DNA of 64,000 nt from Turnera subulata (taxonomy: Eukaryota; Streptophyta; Magnoliopsida; Malpighiales; Passifloraceae), in contig JAKUCV010005742.1 in assembly GCA_028386065.3 (NCBI GenBank), positions 1 to 64,000 of the forward strand, written 5' to 3'. Below the pieces are notes generated by a model that searched no databases, was not told the origin of the DNA, and saw nothing but the letters and a program-made list of their open reading frames with translations. The first letter of the stretch is position 1. Each line of letters begins with the position of its first letter. Position numbers and translations under genes: made by a program. Shown here piece by piece: positions 55,311 to 64,000 of the stretch.

Positions 55311-56085
55311 CAGATTAAACACTTATTTCATCCCTATGTTGGACACTAAAGTTGGAATTCATCTCTCTGTTAGATTTTAGATTATTTTCATCCTTCTGTT
55401 CTCCTTAGTTGGCCTTCTTTTTTTTTTTTTTGTCGACACCGGGATTGCATTCATATGCTTCAAAATATTACAAACATGTACAAAACAGTTTGTGTAACCT
55501 ATGGTCCCATGTCCTCTGTTAAGAGGCTATTAATTACACTTGGAGGGGATGGAAAAATATTTAGCCCTAGACAAAAATTATAGGCTAAAGAGGTAATAAC
55601 ATGTGCTTTTCTACAACAACTGAAGACCAGTATCTATAGGACTCTAATGACAAAATACATAGTCTAACAACACTACTGAGTTCATGATCCCACTCAACGC
55701 CATCTGAGAGCCAATTCGTAATGGCTTGTGCTTTAGTTTTCAAAATAATTTATTGAAAGCCCATGGAATTTTCCAATTCAAGACCCTTCAAAGTAGCCAT
55801 CAGCTCGGCCCGCAACTGTGAATCCATCTAGACAAAAAACCCAAAACCCAAAACCCAAAATCCACTCTCCTTGTGCATTCCTACATGCTCCTCCCATACC
55901 ATACCTCCTAATTGACTCGCTTTCCTCTACAACAACATTAAGTTTCCAGAATCCCTAGTTGGTCTATATTGGTCCCTCTCGTCAGAATCCGGTGGAAAAT
56001 GCTGACGTGGCAAGTTTTTCCAGCGCCGCGTGAACATTTGTGGAACCCACATGTCAGGTCAAAGCAACAAAACAAACCTAAAACG
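55311..56085. repeat. MULE terminal-region relic carrying a LINE tail
   Basis: Before and after the LINE insertion the text (atttcatccctatgttggacac; gtcagaatccggtggaaaatgctgacgtggc) follows the TIR of the MULE at 37544 (ttggatttcatcctcg; ccagaatccgatgaaaatcgctgacgtg). Only one end is seen, so it is a fragment. The borders are approximate. Confidence 0.6.
55403..55965 (-). mobile_element. 5'-truncated LINE tail, minus strand, imperfect TSD
   Basis: A T run at 55418-55431 (poly(A) on the minus strand) begins the insertion. Minus-strand frames near 55840-55690 read LRAELMATLKGLELEN and KTKAQAITNWLSDG, pieces of the RNase H domain of plant LINEs. CCTTAGTTGGCCT (55403-55415) and CCCTAGTTGGTCT (55953-55965) look like a 13 bp duplication with two mismatches. 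Confidence 0.7.
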
Positions 56086-57230
56086 CCTGTATCCCAATTT
56101 ATTAATATAGAAAATAAGTAAAATATAAAATTATCAAATTACCAAATTACCCTTATCATCTTCTGGACGCGGAAAACATCAAGCAATATGATACCACATA
56201 GGAACAACCCCAATACAATATATCATGTAAATGATTTCAACTTGCAATAACACCGAGAACAAAAACAACACATAATCATGCCCGAGCAACAACTTCACAA
56301 AGAGACACAGCAGAAGATATATCAAACATCAACAACTATGCTAACGCTATGGATCTGACGTGAAGCTAAGTGGGCATAGTTAGTTGAATGCATTCCTGAT
56401 CCATGGTCAGCCAACCTGTATGTAAAAGCGAGGGATGAGACCAAACCATTGTCTTACCATAAACCATTTAAACCAAGGTATATAATTACAAATCAACCAC
56501 AAATACACCGGTACCTAGCAGTAAAAACCGCAGTGCACAAAGCAAGCCCTAGTGCACATCCTAAATCATCATTAGACTTTTATCCCACATATATCTTTCA
56601 TCATCTTATTATGATTGTGATCCTTAAGTTTTATTAGAGTTGAATATTTTATTAGGACCCTCTACTACGCACATCGGGCTCGGTTGCATCTGGCCAGACC
56701 AGGACATGGGCCCACTATACTATCAAAACCTCAGAAGGGGTCGATTCTGAGAAACAAAAAACCACTGATAAACCTCAAAATGGTCGACAACTCCTTGAGG
56801 ATGCACTCATAACATACCCAAACTGGTACTAGTCTTCTAGGGTATACCAACCTTCCCCTAGGCGCCAGCTCTGGAGGGAAGCTCTCAAATCTGAAACTAA
56901 CCTAGGGCCGCATCAAATCTAATCCCCATGGTGTTGTCTCTAAACTATGTTATCCAACAACAAATCCCCATGGTGTTGTCTCTAAACTCAGTATTTTGGC
57001 CATATCTGAAGCTGTAGTTGTTGGTTTGTTGCGATCTTCATGCCCATGGAAAGTTGAGAAGTAGCTGTACAACTTTACTGTTCGTGCCATACACCATTTC
57101 GGCCTCCTTCTACCCCGAATGCCTTGTTGAATTTCCACCAAAATTCTGCTTAGGAGTGGTAAGCAAGTAGGAGCAAAAGGAGGGCTTCAAGAGGTAAATC
57201 ATTCTAATCTTATTGGTTGGTTGTTGCTGT
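56086..57230 (-). repeat. degenerate Del-like LTR, relative of the 18269-21325 solo LTR
   Basis: Its start (cgcctgtatcccaattt, then caaattacccttatc) and a middle part (ggaccctctactacgcacatcgggctcggt) parallel the solo LTR (cacccgtgtcccaatttta; gggcccctactgtgtgcgtcgagctcggt). A short direct repeat, aatccccatggtgttgtctc, occurs twice at 56920-56990. No gene is present. Confidence 0.55.
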
Positions 57231-57599
57231 GACGTGCTGATGTTTATGATGTGATTATTTATGTGATGTATGTAAGAACTACATGAGCTTTGAACCCATT
57301 ACCACGGGTACGTAGGCACTTTCTAGTGGTGGAAATGCAAGCTCAATTTTTATTTATTTTCTATTTTGTCTTTCAATTCTTTTTTTTTTTTGTCATTTGT
57401 GTTGTTTGTGCATGGCATATATTCATCTTTAATTGCATATGATCTCGCCCCAACATGGATGGGTGCCTCATCCATGATAAACCCCTGGGTCCACATCTTT
57501 GGTTCGCTTACTAGTTGCCTAAAGGAGTCATCAGTTGCATAAGGAAGGTTTTCTCTGAATTTTGCCCTCTAATAAAATTCGGGTGGCCACTCTAAAGAT
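57231..57599 (+). repeat. 3' end of a Tat-type LTR with PBS-like site
   Basis: The string gagctttgaacccattaccacgggtacgtaggca and the closing aaaattcggg before TGGCCACTC (57584-57592) are the arrangement of a Tat/Ogre LTR end and PBS (TGGCGACTC). It parallels 59150-59490. Confidence 0.55.
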
Positions 57600-59479
57600 G
57601 TGGATGACGGTGAGGAATAAGGTGGTGAATAGGCTCATTGAATTTTGAGTCAGGTATTCACAATCTGCAACATTTTTTTGGGAATTTTCTGAGATCCCAG
57701 CGGGCCCCGTTTGCACGATCAATCATCTTTTTGGATACAGGCCACACCTCCAGGCCATGTCTTCAGGCTATGTCTTCAAGCCTTGGCTTCAGGCCATGCC
57801 TTTAGGCCAAGCTATACCCTAGGCTTCTAATTATGACTATGCCATCCCCTAGAAAAACTATAAATAAGGGTCCCCCCTTCATTTTTCTTCACCAAGGAGC
57901 CACGCTAATACTTAGTGCACGTCTTTGTACTTTTCTGTCTCCCTTTCTGTACCGCTCTAAGATGAAAATAAAGGGTTTGATATTCGGCCTCTTCTACCTC
58001 TCTTGTCCCCCTCTAATTCGGAATTCGGGCGCGAAGTCGTCGTCCTCCTAGGCAACCTGTTGCGGGTTAGAGCCGAGTCTTTCCTTCGTCTAAGGTTCGC
58101 TTCTGAGTTTCCATCGTTGTTACGATGTCAAAATCATTTTAGCAAATATCGATGCTATACCGTCGTAATGCCGAATCGATATCCGGTATTTGAGCCGTTC
58201 TATGCCGTCGTAATGCCGGAATTTCTTCGGATCATTCGTCAGCATCCCGTTTTGACCCGAAAAATGCTAAGATGGTTTCAGTACTCGCTAATGTACATAT
58301 GGAAATCCATTTATTTTTATGCACTTGTTTTGATTGATTGTTTTGCATCCATTGCATTATAAATATTATGCTTGCACGTTTGCATTGTTCGCTTGCATAT
58401 TTTGTTCTGTTGTGTGCTTGTTTTTTAGTTTGCATATTGGGGGGTCCCCAAGGATGAAATGGGTATGTTTACTACGACAGACCCTAAACCAACTTCTATG
58501 CTCGATGCAATAATCCTTAAACTTGATTTTTCAAAATGCTTTCCTTCAATGATGATGATATCTTCAAAGATGATGCCATCAATAAATGATGGTACTTTCG
58601 ATGATGATAGGAAGTGTCTTTTAAGAATGAGAAATGTTTTCAATGTTTTCAATGATGCTTTTTGCAAATCCATTTGGGCATAAACACCTTTATAGATGCA
58701 TTCTTCTGTCAAATCCACACACCTTTTTCCAAGAAGAGTTTTCATGCATAAAGAACCCAGTCTCTCCAAATTGCACCTTAGTTTTTAAACAAGAATTGTT
58801 TTTGGTAAAAGCCACGCTTTCATAGGCAATGTGAAAATAATGAAAATGATTGTTTTGAAAACCAATCGCCCTTTTTCTATCGATTTTTTGTGTCGAAAAT
58901 ATGTTAGCCAAGGAAAGCGGAACATCTTTTGTCAAGCATTTGTCTAGGTCTAGACACATCGAAATGGTTTTCAACTAAAGCATTGCATGTTTTAAAACTT
59001 TCTCATCTTTATTCTTTGAAAATTGCATGCATGAGTTTTGTGTATAAAATTCCATCTATTCATGGAAATGACATAAGTTTGCATTAAGGAATTGGCCAAT
59101 CATAGAAGATGATCTAGTTTAGCCTTGGCGATCCCCAATTAGATAAACTACGAGAGCTTTGAACCCACTGATAGGGGGTGCGCAGACAGTATTAAGTGGA
59201 TGAGAGGGAAGCTCAAATATGTTTATATTTAGCATTTCATTTCATATGCACACTTTCGCACGCGCACTATATACAGATATATATTTGTTAACTTGAAGTA
59301 CTTGATTCAAATATTGAATGTACACTTTAGCCTTGGCATCCAATATCACCGGCATTATCTTAGTTAAGACGGTGGTTCGCGACAAACGAATCCCCTTAGC
59401 CTCCTCATGGTTTTGAGATTTGTGCTTTATCCGGAGTCATTGATGGGGTTATCTCAAGTTCTCCCTAATTAAACTTGGG
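57600..59479 (+). repeat. second Tat-type LTR (or LTR plus leader)
   Basis: A promoter-like part has five diverged copies of a 12-14 bp word (ttcaggccatgtc) at 57738-57815 and a TATA-like CTATAAATAAGG near 57856. The 3' part (59150-59479) repeats the gagctttgaacccac, gcgcagacag, gaagctcaaa layout and ends attaaacttggg at the PBS. No domain was found in the short ORFs at 58425-58974. The left border is not defined. Confidence 0.5.
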
Positions 59480-59490
59480 TGGCGACTCCT
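59480..59490 (+). other. Tat-type primer binding site
   Basis: TGGCGACTCCT follows the LTR end and matches the first ten bases of the PBS at 1521, then diverges. Confidence 0.6.
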
Positions 59491-59649
59491 TGTTTGTAAG
59501 ACAACCAAGAGAATACCAAGAATAGTGTGTGCCAAAGTACTTCCGTGAGTTTGTCCAGATTTGTTATAGTTACTTCCCGAGGAAGGGCTCGACGTTGTGA
59601 ACCAAGGAAGAGAATTGAACGAGAGCAAAGCTTCATGCCTCGAAAAGAA

Positions 59650-60346
59650 GAAATTATTTATAAAACTCTAAAATAGTGTTTTCCTTTGACTCAATTTTAT
59701 AGCAGTTCTTCTGATTCTTAAGGTCATTAAGGAAAGACAAAAAAAGTTCGGGGTGACACACAATTTCGAGAATTTCGCTTAGATTCAACCCCATAGCTGA
59801 TGATAGAACTAGAATAGATATTTTCTATTTCCTACTTACACGAGCCCACATTCGTCCTTTTATATCAATCTCTAATTGGAGTCTTCCTCCCGAATCTGAT
59901 ATTATAGTGGCGGTGTAGACCAAGATTCCTTTATGATCGAATTTTGACTGGTAATAGATACCGGGACTTCGTACTATTTGATTGATCACAATTCTGTATA
60001 TGCGCTTTACTTTAGAAGTTCCCAGGGAAGTCATTAGAGGAATCTTTCCAATCAAAATTTCTTGTTCTTGAATATTCCAACTGCTTTTCCAAATTAATCT
60101 TGTGGATACATATAATGTAGAGGAATATGTAAGTAATTGATATACTGCATCTCTTTCGTTCATCAAAGGTTGTCCTAATTGATAGGTTTCCGCAAATAAC
60201 TGAAATTCCGTTTCTTTATCTCTATCTTCAATTTTTGAAAACTTAGAGAGTTCTTCTATTAGGCCCTGATTAATAAACCTCCAAAATCCTTCAAATTGTA
60301 TCTGATTAAATCCAGGTATTGTATACATTCCCTCATTTCGAAGCAT
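59650..60346 (-). pseudogene. rpoB: plastid rpoB fragment, residues about 1-230, in the nucleus
   Basis: It begins at 60346 with [20 protein letters not shown], the known start of plastid-encoded RNA polymerase beta. Recognisable blocks follow: [39 protein letters not shown] and WARVSRK. A TAG at 59825-59827 stands where the plastid protein has Gln; after it the same frame continues ([20 protein letters not shown], then [11 protein letters not shown]) to about 59650, where homology ends at a TAA. Full RpoB is about 1070 residues, so four fifths are missing. Many substitutions from typical RpoB are visible, yet the frame is otherwise open. A 26-codon in-frame extension before the Met is probably spacer. 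Confidence 0.93.
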
Positions 60347-61050
60347 TTTGAATTTCCCATTTATTACCAAAGAAATTCCACTATTGAGTCGTTCTTCCGC
60401 CAATTCGATGGGTCGATCAGTCAATGATGAAATTTCTACTCTGTATTTGTATTACGAAATCAAATAAAATTTGATCTAACCTCAGAGATGAATATAGAAT
60501 AGGTTATATGAAATATGTAAATAGATGAAATATGTACGAACGAACGAAAAAAGAGAATTCTTTATTTCCACTCAAATTCGAATTTGTAACAAATACAACT
60601 GAAAAGGAGTTGAAAATTTTCACTTCCCCTTTCTTTCTTTTTAAGTGAAACTTATGAAATTTTGTATAGAATTACAAAAGAAAAGTGAATTCTCGTTCTA
60701 CTCGAACTATATTATTCTATTACACATTTGAATATTATTCTATTACATATTTTAGATATTCTAATAGGATTTGATACCCCTAAAGTAAATGATCCCGATT
60801 TAATCTCTTCAATATGATAACAAAAAATCCAAAACAATAGAATTAAAAGGTGATTTTTGAGTATTTACTTCGTTCATGAACTTCTTTCTTGCGGTAAAAA
60901 AAAGACGATTCGCGTAGAAGAGCTCTTTTTTCTCTATATATATTTCTATATTTTATGAGTGTCCTTTTAATATGAAAAAGGTGCCTACGAGCATTTTAGG
61001 AAATGAAGGATTCTATAGAAAAATATATAGAATAGATAAGGACACTTTTC
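59650..61050 (-). other. nuclear plastid DNA insertion (NUPT): rpoB 5' part and upstream spacer
   Basis: 59650-60346 encodes the N-terminal part of plastid RNA polymerase beta. 60347-61050 is AT-rich with the texture of the plastid rpoB-trnC spacer; the tRNA itself is not included. The left end meets Tat-like leader sequence at about 59650 and the right end is cut by copia element 4 at 61051. Either the plastid DNA inserted in a Tat leader or the two were joined later. Confidence 0.85.
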
Positions 61051-61309
61051 TGTAAGTAGTGAAGCGGAAGCATTGTCAGGATCGGAAGCCACGGCTTGAA
61101 TCACTGGTCGGTAGAGACCGTCGCAATGTGTCGGATCGGCCCTTTAGTTTCCAAGGTCTAAACCCTAGAATGTAGTATGCAGGTTATTTACATAACGTGT
61201 AACATCATGTATTACAGCCTCCCCTTCTGGTGGCTTATATAATGTACAAGTTGGGCCTAATTGAGCTTAAGTGAGCACCCCTTATGGGTGGACTCACTAT
61301 TTTCCAACA
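61051..61309 (-). repeat. 3' LTR of copia element 4
   Basis: In + it runs from TGTAAGTAGTGAAGCGG to TTTTCCAACA (259 bp), with TG/CA ends, followed by the PPT complement. Confidence 0.75.
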
Positions 61310-61322
61310 TCTCCCACTCACA
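61310..61322 (-). other. polypurine tract of copia element 4
   Basis: The minus-strand text GTGTGAGTGGGAGA precedes the LTR start TGTTGGAAAATAG. Confidence 0.65.
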
Positions 61323-62379
61323 CATAATGGGAGTGCTTATAAACACAATCATGAGAAACAAATTCTCATCAGAAACTGCGAACATCCATATAGGGAAGTA
61401 GAACCGTGCGACCAGCATACAGTGAGAGCTAAATGCTATACATCTGTTAGGAATATATAGCCTCTCATCAAGAATAAACCGCAAGTAGAACAAAAAGTAT
61501 GCAAGTACCCTAGATCATAAATCACATTAGAAATCTACCTAAGATTTCTCTTTTAAAGACACATTGTATTCACAATTATAACCGTATGTCATGATTGGTG
61601 CACCGGTGTATACAAACTAATGTGATTTCGGTCAATGATCATCCTCTTCTCACGATCCCCTTAAATCAACTTAACTTGCTTTTCTAGACATGTCCCGCCA
61701 GACCGACCATGGTCCTTTGGCAACACCTTAAGATAGCAAACATCAAGCTGAATCTCATGTACCTGATCGGAGTCCTGAGGGTACATTGTAGAACCACCAC
61801 AATGGGCTCTAGGTCTCACACAACAATAAGCGGAGATTGAACTTATGTAAACCCGTTTGGTCGAAAAGTCGCACACATGGTATGAAACATGTGCTACAGC
61901 ATTTTCTCCTTTCCCGTGGAGCGTATGTCTTTCCCGTATGGAATGCTGTACAGATGACATTTAGACAGCATATGTGTCCAAATAATTAAATTCCTCGATC
62001 TACACGTCAACTTGAACTCACATCTGCCCCACTAAGTAGACTCAGTGAACATATTCCACTGTTAAAATGACCTTCTGTCATTATAAAGTCGACAATCATA
62101 ATTTTAAGCCACAAGCTCTCAAATTATCCATCCGATAATTTTGCTTAAAATCTGTCTCATCTCCACTTATCACAAAGATAAGGAGGCGGTTATCCGTGTG
62201 AGAGGGCTAACCTCGTGTCTACTTGACATACTCTTAACACATAAATAAAGAATGGACATAACATTCATCCATATGTATATATGCAAATCAACTTATTTGA
62301 TAGCAAGAACATTAAACATAGGTTGTGAACTTTGGGAAAATAATGAGCATAAAGTGAAGTACTTAAGCCCACATAATTT
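61323..62379 (-). other. 3' untranslated region of copia element 4
   Basis: No gene was found between the RNase H relic and the PPT. The small ORFs show no domain. Confidence 0.5.
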
Positions 62380-62800
62380 TAATACCTAATGTGTTCCACA
62401 AACACATCCCAAGATAAAGGCTTAAACAGTGCATCTGATCACTTGTCTCTTATAGACAGATACTTCACATTAACAAGCTTGCATACAACAATGCCTTTTG
62501 CATTGTATTTGATGTCTACTTATTTGGTGAAACTAACTATTCCTAGCAATGGAAATTGCAACCTCATTGTCATAGTTGACTAACACTAGTTCAGTGTCCT
62601 ATGCATTATCCATTAAATAATCCAAAAACTTGTTCAACCAAAAAAAACTTTTACATTGCTGAAGTGAGAGCTACACATTTAGAATCAATCGCAGACAATA
62701 ATACACATGATCATTTCTTACTACTTCATAATATGGTGCCATCGTTTATTAGACTTTTCTACCATCTAGATCTTTTCCATGATCTAGGCTTGTGTATTCA
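62380..62800 (-). pseudogene. pol: copia element 4 RNase H relic
   Basis: The minus strand, allowing stops, reads VALTSAM then FFWLNKFLDYL, LVNYDNEVAISIARNS and VDIKYNAKGIV, matching the order of copia RNase H (EYVA..EA.KEAVWL; CDN..AI.I..NP; HID..YHFIRE). The first Asp region is unreadable and the Glu has been lost. Inactive. Confidence 0.7.
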
Positions 62801-62819
62801 ACCAAGAAGGACATTTCTC

Positions 62820-63640
62820 TACTTGGTGACAAAAATATAATCAGCAGACTTTTTTAGACATCCCATGATCCTTTTTAACTGCTTGCAATGTACTAGGCCT
62901 AGGTCGGATTGGCATCTATCTGTTAAGCCATTTGCTTAACCAATATCTAGTCTATCATACACCATAGTGTATAACAAACTTCCGATAGTGCTCTGTTATG
63001 GAACTTGGCTTATTCCTCACTCTCATTAGGAGCCTTATGACACATGTTTTCTCAAAGTATGGCATTTATTGATAGGAGTTTAGATATGATTACTTTGATG
63101 CATATAGTATTATTTCAATAATTTCTTGAAACAATATCTTGAAATCTTAATTTCAAGCTTATATGCAATCTTTATCCGTATCATCTATCTCGATTGAGAT
63201 GACAATTAGGTCATTTACCTTGTTGATTAAACTCCATATCATTTCTAGCTATAAGTATGTCATATACATACTATATGTAAATTACAAACTTACTTGATAC
63301 ATACCTTGAGGATTAAGAAACCAATATTGACTTCAAAATCTACAAACCATATATCTGTGCTCCTCTTGAATGAAACACATCCTGTTTCATTCAATCTCCA
63401 TTGAGAAAGGCATTATTACATCCGTTTGACGTAATCCAAAATTTAAGTTTGAAATAATAGCTAGAAACATCCATACATAGGTAAAACTCACAAAAAACGA
63501 GATTGACTCTTGTAATCTATCTCTTTATGTAGTGTATCTTTTATCTATTGGCTGAGTCTTAAATTTTTCAACCATGCCACTAGCCTTAAGCTTGCTTTTG
63601 AGAACACATTTGTTCCTATTGGCATTGTGTCCTTCAATGA
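62820..63640 (-). pseudogene. pol: copia element 4 reverse transcriptase relic
   Basis: Readable pieces on the minus strand: KCVLKSKLKASGMVEKFKTQ (about 63610), LAIISNLNFGLRQTDVIMPF (about 63440, equal to the QMDVKTAF motif), then SIGSLLYTMVYDRLDIG (about 62990) and SDLGLVHCKQLKRIMGCLKK (about 62900). The YVDD region between 63000 and 63340 could not be read. Many stops are present. Confidence 0.75.
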
Positions 63641-64000
63641 GATCAACCAGTCCTTAAATTTTATTGACTTTCATTGACTCCATCTCTTCTTCAAGTGTCT
63701 TTGTCCATTTTTCTTTAGAAGAATTTTGAGGCAGCCTCTTCTAGGCTCATCATGTAGGAATATCATAAAAGACCCACTATCTTTGATGTCAAATCATCAA
63801 CGACAGTCTTTTATGAGAATCACACTAAATTGTGATTCAGGTATGCTGTTCCCATTTGGATCAAAATGGCTCCCACTCGGATTAAAACGTTAATCTCGCT
63901 CTCAATAAGAACAAGATCTATCTCTGTTGCTCCCACTTGGAACAACAAGATTACAACAAAATTACTTTTATTCGGACTTGATGACGAGGAAGTTTATTGA
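63641..64000 (-). other. copia element 4, hinge between integrase and RT, undecipherable
   Basis: By position this is the integrase-RT hinge of element 4. Text such as ctccatctcttcttcaagtg (in +) resembles the complement of the usual hinge before RT, but no frame holds. The element continues past the window end. Confidence 0.5.

Larger units (their letters stand above)
61051..64000 (-). mobile_element. Ty1/copia element 4, 3' part, runs off the window
   Basis: The 3' LTR (61051-61309), a PPT and strongly decayed RNase H and RT sequences lie on the minus strand; the 5' part is beyond 64000. The short LTR and different RT text (KCVLKSKLKASGMVEKFKT) show it belongs to another copia lineage than elements 1-3. 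Left flank is TTTTC (61046-61050). Numerous stops and frameshifts make it an old copy. Confidence 0.82.

Noticed and set aside
55833..55865. Interstitial telomere repeat
   Set aside because: The run is AAAACCC, not the plant telomere unit AAACCCT, and has only about three units.
58425..58974. Minus-strand ORFs of 114 and 94 codons as genes
   Set aside because: They lie in a Tat-like LTR or leader between two LTR-like ends, overlap + strand ORFs of similar size, and show no domain.
59825..60424. A working nuclear copy of rpoB
   Set aside because: It holds only about a fifth of the gene, has an internal TAG, has no nuclear promoter or transit peptide, and is cut by a copia element.

Overview
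This window is 64 kb of higher-plant nuclear DNA, most likely from a eudicot with a large, retrotransposon-rich genome. The evidence is the set of plant-specific mobile elements: Ty1/copia elements with 1.5 kb LTRs, Athila- and Tat-type Ty3/gypsy elements, a Cassandra TRIM carrying 5S rRNA sequence, and CACTA, hAT and MULE DNA transposons. A nuclear copy of the plastid gene rpoB is also present. I found no intact host gene, tRNA gene or CRISPR. The only host-gene candidate is a short terminal exon at 33.5-35.5 kb, broken by a hAT insertion.

Layout. 1-1256: degenerate copia-like LTR. 1257-10200: a + strand Tat-like non-coding element (263 bp LTR, Arg-type PBS) interrupted at 5067-9925 by a minus-strand Ty3/gypsy element that keeps gag but has lost most of pol. 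10201-10820: AT-rich tandem DNA. 10821-28705: minus-strand copia element 1, whose 5' LTR was hit by copia element 2 (16149-27677, TSD AATAT); element 2 was itself hit by a 3.06 kb solo LTR (18269-21325, TSD GCATA). 29136-30831: CACTA element (TSD CTT). 31090-32165: LINE reverse-transcriptase relic. 32212-35449: five hAT-type elements, two nested in a third, all with perfect 8 bp TSDs.

37199-55310 is a nested stack built on an old Athila-like LTR. That LTR was cut by a MULE with about 260 bp TIRs (37544-45033, TSD TAATAATAAC) that carries captured proline-rich coding sequence, and the MULE was cut by copia element 3 (38616-43848, TSD AGATT). The same LTR was also cut by an Athila element with both LTRs (45276-54623, TSD CAAGT), which contains a nested Cassandra TRIM (49245-50315). 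55316-59649 holds MULE, LINE, Del-like LTR and Tat LTR relics. 59650-61050 is plastid DNA with a rpoB pseudogene. 61051-64000 is the 3' part of a fourth copia element that runs off the window.

The coding regions are almost all decayed gag-pol. The most unusual signals are short palindromic motifs, not genes. A 12 bp palindrome (AACATCGATGTT) occurs 12-13 times in the leader between PBS and gag of copia elements 2 and 3. A 15 bp palindrome (ACAGGCTNAGCCTGT) and its variants are scattered through the whole Athila element. Two insertions consisting essentially of poly(A) are flanked by 18-19 bp duplications. All element boundaries and repeat counts were read by eye; no database search was possible.
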